Below, in pieces: positions 24,791 through 31,543 of a stretch of 64,000 bases of DNA. Position 1 is the first letter of the stretch. Every line of letters starts with the position of its first letter. Made by a program: the position numbers and the translations under genes. The stretch comes from an uncultured Flavihumibacter sp. (lineage in GTDB: Bacteria > Bacteroidota > Bacteroidia > Chitinophagales > Chitinophagaceae). The notes below the pieces were generated by a model that worked only from the letters and a program-made list of their open reading frames with translations, was not told the origin of the DNA and searched no databases. The stretch covers positions 62,001 to 126,000 of the forward strand of contig CABHOY010000061.1 in NCBI GenBank assembly GCA_902168105.1. The letters run 5' to 3'.

Positions 24791-26068
24791 CTAAGGCTTT
24801 ACTTCGGACCGATATTTCCTGATAAAGTAGACGATACAGATACTGGTGCCGATTATGCCTGCACACCCGGTGAGTAGCACCAATTGTGTATAGAACTGCA
24901 ACCAGTTTGTCTGAATACGGAACAAGGATTTAGTTAGTAATACGGCTACACTTCCGAGATAGCCGAAGGAATCAGCCAGGTAAATGAGGAACCCGACATT
25001 GCCGGAAAAGCGGAAGGCGCCAATAAAGCGGTCAAACAATATACTGTTGAATGGAATATAGACCATAAACAACCCTAAACCCACTAGTATCATCCATAGG
25101 TATAATGATAATCCAGATTGCAGATATAGCACAGTTGTTATCAAAGAAATAATAAATCCCAGCAGCATAATGACTTGAGTGAGCAAAAAGGCCTTATAAT
25201 TATGCTGGATAAATATCATGGAGGCTATCATCACTAAAATGATGAGGGAAATGATGGTTTCCGTCTGCGCAAATACGCTGGCGTCAAATGATTCGCCGGA
25301 GGCCCTCCACATATCGGCCATAAAGCTGTCTCTTACTTCTCTTAGTATCGTAACGAGTATATAAATGATGATTAGCATTACCAGGCCTGGAAGGAATCTG
25401 GAGATCAGTTTTTTTCTTTCTTCTACGGACATAGGTAGTCGCTGCATGCGCAATGCTTCATCCTCTGCATCGGGAGAGGGGATCTTTTCCAGTAAATATA
25501 TAAATAGCAATAGTGGCAGGATAAATACGCCACCCACTGCGAAAGGCATCCAGAATTCGTTTACATGAAGTGACTGCATTACCCATTGTGCGGTGGATTT
25601 AGCAAGGCCGGAGGCAAAGATAAAACTGACAGCCAGGGCTGCACTTATCAGATCTGTAGTACGCCGTCCTTCTACAAAAGAGAATACTATGCCCCATATC
25701 ATGCCTAATGGAAATCCATTAAAGAAGAGACACCAGGCATTATAAGGCGGAGGGATCACGGCAAACAGCAGCCAGGCTGCCCATGAGAGTCCCACCAGTA
25801 ATAATATCAACCGCCCCCTCCCTACTCTTTTCATTTCAGAAATGAACTGTATTCCGTAAAACTTGCTGCTCATATATCCTAACACCTGGGTAATCACCAA
25901 CACGATCTTATAATCCAGTCCCAGGACAGTATGTCCCTCATATGGCGCTACATTAAAGGCTTTTCGGAAAGCGAAAATGCAGGTATATGCTGCAAAAGCG
26001 ATCAGAGCAGAGATAAATGCCACACTAAGCTGGCGGGAAGTGAAACGATTTGATATTGGCTGATGCAA
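24791..26068 (-). CDS. DUF5690 family multi-pass membrane protein
   Basis: 425 residues with about 12 transmembrane helices and an MFS-like layout (two bundles separated by a charged loop LEKIPSPDAEDEALRMQRLPM). AFRKAFNVAPYEG near the N-terminus and EVRDSFMADMW in the second half fit DUF5690 as I know it. The start is a TTG at 26068, as no ATG lies in frame upstream before the next gene. It is convergent with the PhyH gene with no bases between their stop codons, so the two transcripts must overlap. No transport substrate is known. Confidence 0.7.
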   Translation of the reverse strand: MHQPISNRFTSRQLSVAFISALIAFAAYTCIFAFRKAFNVAPYEGHTVLGLDYKIVLVITQVLGYMSSKFYGIQFISEMKRVGRGRLILLLVGLSWAAWLLFAVIPPPYNAWCLFFNGFPLGMIWGIVFSFVEGRRTTDLISAALAVSFIFASGLAKSTAQWVMQSLHVNEFWMPFAVGGVFILPLLLFIYLLEKIPSPDAEDEALRMQRLPMSVEERKKLISRFLPGLVMLIIIYILVTILREVRDSFMADMWRASGESFDASVFAQTETIISLIILVMIASMIFIQHNYKAFLLTQVIMLLGFIISLITTVLYLQSGLSLYLWMILVGLGLFMVYIPFNSILFDRFIGAFRFSGNVGFLIYLADSFGYLGSVAVLLTKSLFRIQTNWLQFYTQLVLLTGCAGIIGTSICIVYFIRKYRSEVKP

Positions 26069-26103
26069 GGAAACAGGTTGATGGTACCTGTTAAAAATAA
26101 CAA

Positions 26104-26622
26104 TTAATTGCGCTCCAGGAACACGGCTTTTTCCTGGATCTTAATCTGTTTACGGAATGAAGATTTGTAGGGGCCTGACATCACGTCTCCCTTGATAGTT
26201 ACCAGGTAACGTTTTGTATGACTATGGCTGGTGTTGAAAGTAAAGGTAAAATGTTGGTCTTCTGTTAGCGGTTGCAGCATTTTGACTTTACAGGGCAATT
26301 CCCTGTAAGAATTGGCTTCACATCTGTTTTCATCATTTCTGACAGCAATTGGTATGAGGGGTGTTGCATTAGCTGGCGAGATATTTATTTCGAGGTTATT
26401 CAGGTACACGGTTTCCCTTATATCTTCAAAATTGACAATCACCCTAAGTTCGTTATCGCCGCTGATAAGGAATTCGGGCACAGCAGAAAAATAAGGGGTC
26501 ATTGAAGTATAGGCTGCTGCACGATCATACAACACGATAGTATCCAATTTGTAAGCAAACAGGAAATAGCCGCAGATGGCCGCGGCGGTTACAATAAAGA
26601 TGGTAATGCCATATTTTAGCAT
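26104..26622 (-). CDS. hypothetical membrane-anchored extracytoplasmic protein
   Basis: 172 residues. One N-terminal transmembrane segment (YGITIFIVTAAAICGYFLFAY) is followed by a mostly beta periplasmic part with two Cys (RCEANSY, LPCKV) that could form a disulfide. No family recognised. It lies between DUF5690 (35 nt downstream) and slipin (81 nt upstream, past a terminator) on the same strand, so it probably shares the DUF5690 transcript. Confidence 0.55.
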   Translation of the reverse strand: MLKYGITIFIVTAAAICGYFLFAYKLDTIVLYDRAAAYTSMTPYFSAVPEFLISGDNELRVIVNFEDIRETVYLNNLEINISPANATPLIPIAVRNDENRCEANSYRELPCKVKMLQPLTEDQHFTFTFNTSHSHTKRYLVTIKGDVMSGPYKSSFRKQIKIQEKAVFLERN

Positions 26623-26684
26623 GTGTTAAAAATAGAGCGCATTGGGAAAAAACGGAATCCCTGAAAACAGGGGTTTTATAAAAT

Positions 26685-26716
26685 AAAGAAGGGGTGAACA
26701 TTGTCACCCCTTCTTT
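26685..26716 (-). terminator. slipin terminator overlapping the stop codon
   Basis: Perfect 13-bp stem AAAGAAGGGGTGA/TCACCCCTTCTTT with loop ACATTG. The last Lys-Lys-Gly codons and the TGA of the slipin gene form the upstream arm, and a T-rich tail follows on the minus strand. Confidence 0.8.
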
Positions 26717-27810
26717 GCTGGTAAGAATATTTGTTTCAGCTGCCCCACGATGTCACCGCCGCCGCTGACTGTGATATTGCTGATGTTATCAGCGATCTTT
26801 TCCACATATTCCATCTCCTTCAGTTTGAACAGCATTTCATTTTCTTCCATCAATCGTGCGGTATTCAAAAGGCTCCGTGTGCTTGCAGTTTCTTCTCTTC
26901 GCATGATGCTGTTGGCTTGTGCCTTCTTTTCAGCGATCAGCACCTGGTTCATGATCTCCTTTACATCGCCGGGTAGTATAATATCGCGAATACCGCAATC
27001 CAGCAGTTTTACGCCGAGGTTAAGCGCCTTTTCCGTGACTGTATTCATGACCATTGGAGATATTTCATCTCTTTTGTCGAGCAGTTCATCGAGGGTATAT
27101 GCCGCGACTTGTTCCCGAAGGGCCAGTTGCAGTAACACATATAGTTGCTTATCGTATTCCTTGTTCTCTACCAGTTTATAGATGTCTGTTACGCTATAAC
27201 GAACAGTGAAGTTGATACGGATATTGGCCTTATCCTTTGTCAAGATCTCTTGCCCGTTGATCTCCATCTGCAATTGGCGGATATCTGTCTTATATACGGT
27301 TAATGCAATCGGGTTCTTCCAGAAGTAATTTATACCTGGTTCAAGCTCCTTGCTGAACTTTCCGTCAACATACAGCAATCCCTTTTCGTAGGATTCAATG
27401 GTATAGACCCTGATGTAAGGTTGTAGCTCTGGTCTCACCAGGATGGCGCGTTCTACCTGCTCAGTGATGTCGAATTTAGAAAGATCGATGAGGGTAACGC
27501 TATATTCGGCCATCCCCTTCCAGAACGCGTGCTTTCCAGCTGTCAATACAGACTTGAACAAGCCATTCTCATACAGCAGGGCGATCTCCTGCTGCTTTAC
27601 AGTGATCACATCTAATGCTTCCGCGAGTGTTGTATGCTGTAATAGTATATTCAGATCAATAGAAGGCTGGAATGGCTTTGTCATATCATAGTGTACTACC
27701 GTTTCATCGGACTTCACCCAGTACGTTCCTTCTTCGAGCATTTTGATGTAGCGATTGTTTCTGAACACCAATGCCTTGCTATATGCTGCTACTTTTGTAC
27801 GTGATATCAT
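26704..27810 (-). CDS. SPFH/Band 7 (slipin-type) protein
   Basis: 368 residues. An N-terminal beta-rich region (about 1-110; FRNNRYIKMLEEGTYWVK) precedes the SPFH core (about 125-290) with VDGKFSKELEPGINYFWKNP, GQEILTKDKANIRINFTVRYSV, REQVAAYTLDELLDKRDEI, LLDCGIRDIILPGDVKEIMNQVLIAEKKAQA, then a coiled coil (RREETASTRSLLNTARLMEENEMLFKLKEME) for oligomerisation. There is no obvious N-terminal membrane segment, which is common for this subgroup. Slipins of this type occur beside Ro60/Y RNA and RtcB RNA-repair genes in other bacteria; here the tRNA-like RNA lies 386 nt upstream on the same strand. It ends in its own terminator. Confidence 0.82.
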   Translation of the reverse strand: MISRTKVAAYSKALVFRNNRYIKMLEEGTYWVKSDETVVHYDMTKPFQPSIDLNILLQHTTLAEALDVITVKQQEIALLYENGLFKSVLTAGKHAFWKGMAEYSVTLIDLSKFDITEQVERAILVRPELQPYIRVYTIESYEKGLLYVDGKFSKELEPGINYFWKNPIALTVYKTDIRQLQMEINGQEILTKDKANIRINFTVRYSVTDIYKLVENKEYDKQLYVLLQLALREQVAAYTLDELLDKRDEISPMVMNTVTEKALNLGVKLLDCGIRDIILPGDVKEIMNQVLIAEKKAQANSIMRREETASTRSLLNTARLMEENEMLFKLKEMEYVEKIADNISNITVSGGGDIVGQLKQIFLPAKKG

Positions 27811-28195
27811 AAAATTGTTGTTTTCGGTTTAGGGATTGGTAATTAATATATAGACTCCATCAGGAGCTGTGTATCAATAGGGTAGCTGCCATTTCTGTAA
27901 CCTGCGGAAGCAGGCTTGAGTTGTTGTCGGTGAAACATGTTCCCGGCCATGGTACCCGGTGGGCTAAATGGATATAGGGATACCGGCAGAAATAAGCCAG
28001 GTGCCCGGCCAGGGATCAGTTACACGTTCAACAGCGGTATCTGCCTTTTTCAAGGCGGTTGCAGATGGAAAAGAAGCCTTTTGCTTCCCGGCCGGCTGCT
28101 ACCCTGTTTTGTTAGAAGCAACATTTGTTAAAGCAGTTTGCTTTCTGCTGGAATTTGGACCTTAATCCTTGTGTGTACATGTTAAGTGTACCACG
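27811..28195. other. leader/intergenic region between the tRNA-like RNA and slipin
   Basis: No credible gene. An 11-nt sequence TGCGGAAGCAG at 27903-27913 recurs at 28283-28293 on the other side of the tRNA-like element; both copies can form a small GGAA-capped hairpin. On the minus strand this stretch would be the 3' part of a longer RNA or the slipin 5' leader. Short hairpins are present but no terminator. Confidence 0.4.
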
Positions 28196-28263
28196 TCTAT
28201 TGCTCTACCTGTCTGAGCTATCTGCCTCACGGCAGAGCGGGATTTGAACCCACGACCCATAGA
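28196..28263 (-). ncRNA. permuted tRNA-like RNA, candidate YrlA-type Y RNA module
   Basis: On the minus strand, 5' to 3': TCTAT; variable GGGTC; T arm GTGGG-TTCAAAT-CCCGC; acceptor 3' strand TCTGCC; tetraloop GTGA; acceptor 5' strand GGCAGA; TA (positions 8-9); D arm GCTC-AGACAGGTA-GAGC; A; ATAGA. TCTAT and ATAGA pair as the anticodon-stem equivalent, so both RNA ends leave from there. All four helices pair without mismatch apart from one wobble. A GNRA tetraloop closing the acceptor stem rules out a normal tRNA and matches the tRNA-mimic domain of bacterial YrlA Y RNAs. The full transcript ends and the Ro-binding stem were not identified. Slipin lies downstream and a WYL regulator is divergent. 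Confidence 0.8.
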
Positions 28264-28467
28264 ATCACCAGTAACGATCAGTTGCGGAAGCAGCATATTG
28301 CCAATTATTTTCTGGCAATACTACGGGGCCATTCAGAAACCCTCATCCGGTCCGCCGCAGCCTTTCGAAACCACGTCATCAGCGATGACAAAACAAAGGT
28401 GAAAGTCATGTGCGCACTTTTTTTGCGCATTAGAATAATTTTTTCTACTTTTTGAAAAAATAACCTG

Positions 28468-29508
28468 ATGCCTGTTAATAAGAATGCCCTTATCCGTTAC
28501 AGAACTATAGATTCCTGTCTCCGGAACCGTCTGCGGAAATGGACATTGCAAGACCTTATTAATGCGGTAGGAGATGCATTGTATGAATACGAAGGTGTTG
28601 AAAAGGGGATCAGCCGGCGGGCCATTCAGATGGACCTCCAGGCCATGCGAAGTGATAAACTGGGGTATAGTGCGCCTATCATTGTAGTAGACAAGAAATA
28701 TTACACGTATGAAGACCCGGAATACAGTATCACTAAGATTCCTTTAAACGATCTTGATCTGAGCCGGATGAACGAAGCGGTAGAAGTGCTTAAGCAGTTT
28801 AAAGGGTTCTCCCATTTCAGCAGTTTGAATGAGGTGGTTCAAAAACTGGAAGATCATGTGTACGCGGCCTCTAATAATACAAAGTCGGTTATTGAGTTTG
28901 AAAAGAACGAGCGATTGAAGGGGTTGGAATACCTGGAATTGTTATATCAATCAATAATACAAAGAAAGCCGGTGAAGATCGGTTATCAGTCTTTCCGGGC
29001 CAAGAGCGGTAACTCATTTGACTACCATGTTTGGTGGCTTAAGGAATTTAAGAACAGGTGGTTTGCCGTAGGGGTAAAAGGAAAGGGTATGCTGGTCACT
29101 CATCTGGCCCTGGACAGGATACAGGAATTAGAACTTTTGGACAGCCATTTGTATATTGAGAATGAGGAAGTGGATCCGGCTGCCTACTATAAAGATGTGA
29201 TAGGGGTAACTGTTTCCGAAAATATGCGTGTTCAAAATGTAAAGATACTTGTCAGTCATGAGCATGCGCCGTATATTCTTACGAAACCGATGCATCATTC
29301 CCAGGAACTCATAGAGAGCCGGGAAGATGGTATCGTTATTAACTTGAAGGTCCAACTGAATTTTGAGCTGGAAAGGGAGATCCTCGGCTATGGAGATGGG
29401 ATGATTGTCTTATCGCCCGGAAACCTGGCAGCCAGAATGCAAAAAAAAATGCAGCAGGGAGTAATCAATTACAGTGACCCGCTACTGTTCCACAAAACTG
29501 AAAAATGA
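28468..29508 (+). CDS. WYL-domain transcriptional regulator
   Basis: 346 residues. N-terminal winged HTH (about 1-75: RYRTIDSCLRNRLRKWTLQDLINAV, GISRRAIQMDLQAMRS), then the WYL domain (about 150-230: KPVKIGYQSFRAKSGNSFDYHVWWLKEFKNRWFAVGV) and a C-terminal WCX-like region. WYL regulators bind nucleic-acid or nucleotide ligands and often control defence, CRISPR and RNA-repair loci. It is transcribed away from the tRNA-like RNA and slipin. Its TGA overlaps the ATG of the DUF6377 gene, so it is also translationally coupled to a sensor-regulator of the sus region; which of the two neighbourhoods it serves is unclear. Confidence 0.85.
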   Translation: MPVNKNALIRYRTIDSCLRNRLRKWTLQDLINAVGDALYEYEGVEKGISRRAIQMDLQAMRSDKLGYSAPIIVVDKKYYTYEDPEYSITKIPLNDLDLSRMNEAVEVLKQFKGFSHFSSLNEVVQKLEDHVYAASNNTKSVIEFEKNERLKGLEYLELLYQSIIQRKPVKIGYQSFRAKSGNSFDYHVWWLKEFKNRWFAVGVKGKGMLVTHLALDRIQELELLDSHLYIENEEVDPAAYYKDVIGVTVSENMRVQNVKILVSHEHAPYILTKPMHHSQELIESREDGIVINLKVQLNFELEREILGYGDGMIVLSPGNLAARMQKKMQQGVINYSDPLLFHKTEK

Positions 29509-31109
29509 AATCGAAGCTTATTTGTTTGTTATTGCTAGTTGCATGTAAAATGTCATTTGCCGGATCTTCCCGGGATAGTTTATTGGACAAGCTGAATCTG
29601 ACAATCGAAAATGCGCATACATATGACGCAGAAAAACTTAAACAGATCAATACCTTAAGACATGCATTTGCTGCGGCAAGACACCTGACCCTGCAGGAGC
29701 AGTTTGTTATTTGCCATCAGTTATATGAACAGTTCAAAGTTTTTAAATATGATTCTGCTTTTGCTTATGCGCGGAAGTTGCAGGATCTGGCCCGTGAAAT
29801 GAATGATTCACAGCGCATCAACTATGCGGGAGTTAAGCTGGGATTTGTATTACTTTCTTCGGGTATGTTCCGGGAGGCAGGCGACTACCTCTTAACGGTA
29901 AACGTCAATTCCCTGCCCGATACTGCCAGGGCGGAATACTACTCATTAAAGGGGCGTTATTACTACGACATGTCTGACTATAGCAGTGATACTTACTTTG
30001 CACCTGTTTACACCCGTCAAGGGAATATTTATATTGATTCAGCTCTGATGTTATATAAACCGCATTCATTTAATTATGACTATAGCTATGGTTTAATGTA
30101 TCAGAAAAAGCAGATGATGGACAGTGCGAAATATTATTACACCTTAACTGTGGCGCATAGGGATATTACTATGCACCAGCGGGCGATCGCCACCTCTTCA
30201 CTGGGTAATATCTACATACGGACGGGTAAGCAGGACAGTGCGATCGTCATGATGACAGAAGCGGCGATAGCGGATATTATGTCTTGTACCAAAGAGACAA
30301 CGGCAATGTTCATCCTGGCTGAACTGCTTTTTAAGGAACGGGATGTTAAACATGCCTCCCGTTATATAGAATATGCCGTTGCGGATGCTTCTTTTTATGG
30401 CGCCAGGTTGAGGAAGGTACAGGTCAGTGCGATCCTGCCTATTATTGAAGTGGAGAAGATTAATACGGTAGAGGCACAGAAAAAGCTGTTGTTTGTTTAT
30501 TCTGCCATCGCGACCTTGCTGCTGCTGGCGCTTATCTGGTTGTCGGTGATCATTTACCGGCAATATAAAAAGCTGCAGGCGGCTCAACAGGTTATCACGT
30601 CAGCTCATTCACTACAGCAGGAGATCAATTATAAATTGATGGAAGCAAATAAGATCAAGGAAGAATATATTGGTTATTGCTTCCAGATCAACTCGTCTTA
30701 CCTGGACAAAATCAAGAAATTTAAAAAGCTGGCTGATCAGAAATTAACCGATAATAAATATGCGGAAGTCAGATATCTTGTTAACAATATTGATCTGAAG
30801 GAAGAACGGGACGAATTGTTCAGAAATTTTGATCGTATCTTCCTGAAAATATTTCCCAACTTTGTAACAGTTTTTAACTCATTTTTTAGAGAAGAAGACC
30901 GGATCAGACTAAAAGATAACGAACTACTAAACACAGACCTCCGGATTTTCGCCCTGATAAGGATAGGAATCAGTGACAATGTAAAGATTGCTCAGATCCT
31001 CGAATATTCAGTGAATACTATTTACACTTATAAAACTAAGATCAAGAACAAGGCGATCATTCCAAAAGAAGAATTTGAAGAACGGCTTATGGATATCAAA
31101 GCCCTTTAA
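29505..31109 (+). CDS. DUF6377-type TPR sensor/regulator (SusR-like)
   Basis: 534 residues. Signal peptide, a periplasmic TPR-like helical region (about 30-320), one transmembrane segment (LLFVYSAIATLLLLALIWLSVIIY, about 327-350), a cytoplasmic coiled coil, and a C-terminal domain with a LuxR-like HTH (LRIFALIRIGISDNVKIAQILEYSVNTIYTYKTKIKNKA). This is the layout of DUF6377 proteins encoded next to susC/susD pairs and thought to sense glycans. It starts inside the WYL stop codon (ATGA) and lies 434 bp upstream of susC. Confidence 0.82.
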   Translation: MKSKLICLLLLVACKMSFAGSSRDSLLDKLNLTIENAHTYDAEKLKQINTLRHAFAAARHLTLQEQFVICHQLYEQFKVFKYDSAFAYARKLQDLAREMNDSQRINYAGVKLGFVLLSSGMFREAGDYLLTVNVNSLPDTARAEYYSLKGRYYYDMSDYSSDTYFAPVYTRQGNIYIDSALMLYKPHSFNYDYSYGLMYQKKQMMDSAKYYYTLTVAHRDITMHQRAIATSSLGNIYIRTGKQDSAIVMMTEAAIADIMSCTKETTAMFILAELLFKERDVKHASRYIEYAVADASFYGARLRKVQVSAILPIIEVEKINTVEAQKKLLFVYSAIATLLLLALIWLSVIIYRQYKKLQAAQQVITSAHSLQQEINYKLMEANKIKEEYIGYCFQINSSYLDKIKKFKKLADQKLTDNKYAEVRYLVNNIDLKEERDELFRNFDRIFLKIFPNFVTVFNSFFREEDRIRLKDNELLNTDLRIFALIRIGISDNVKIAQILEYSVNTIYTYKTKIKNKAIIPKEEFEERLMDIKAL

Positions 31110-31543
31110 ACACGTTATAAAATGATAAGAAAACCCAGGTATTGTCGTTATATAGTAATAATGATAATATAATATTAATGCATTGTTAATCAATAAATTG
31201 GTTCTTATGAAAACACCATTTCACGCTATATTTTCTATATAATGATCATATAAATTGTTAACCTGTGTCAGGCAGACTTACTTTGGCTTATCGACCGCAT
31301 CCGTAAACTATCCGTTGCAGGGGGGAGTCAGTGAGACCACGTTACGATCAATGTCAACAATCCAGTTATGAAACAAACAATCAGGCCCTAATCAGCTTTA
31401 GCCAGGACTTATTGCAGAGAGACATTATCACGTTATGTAAGACATCGGTGCAGGGTTAAGTATTCCACGTTTGGTGAGCTGCCAGGCTTACCAGACCCAT
31501 TATTTCAGGCATCAATATTCCACAAACCAATAAAAACTGATCT
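31110..31543. other. susC upstream regulatory region
   Basis: 434 bp without a gene. A TTG followed by TTACTTTG (31279-31286), close to the Bacteroidota consensus, is a possible susC promoter with a long leader. No other structure recognised. Confidence 0.35.

Noticed and set aside
28196..28263. Interpretation as two ordinary truncated tRNA genes in tandem
   Set aside because: Possible but less economical: the closing helix TCTAT/ATAGA pairs across both halves and the 4-nt linker is a GNRA tetraloop capping the acceptor stem, which two random remnants would not be expected to give.
27937..28455. Short plus-strand frames (for example around 28186-28455 with GRAGFEPTT)
   Set aside because: GFEPTT-type peptides are the classic translation artefact of a tRNA T arm on the opposite strand; the region is explained by the tRNA-like RNA.
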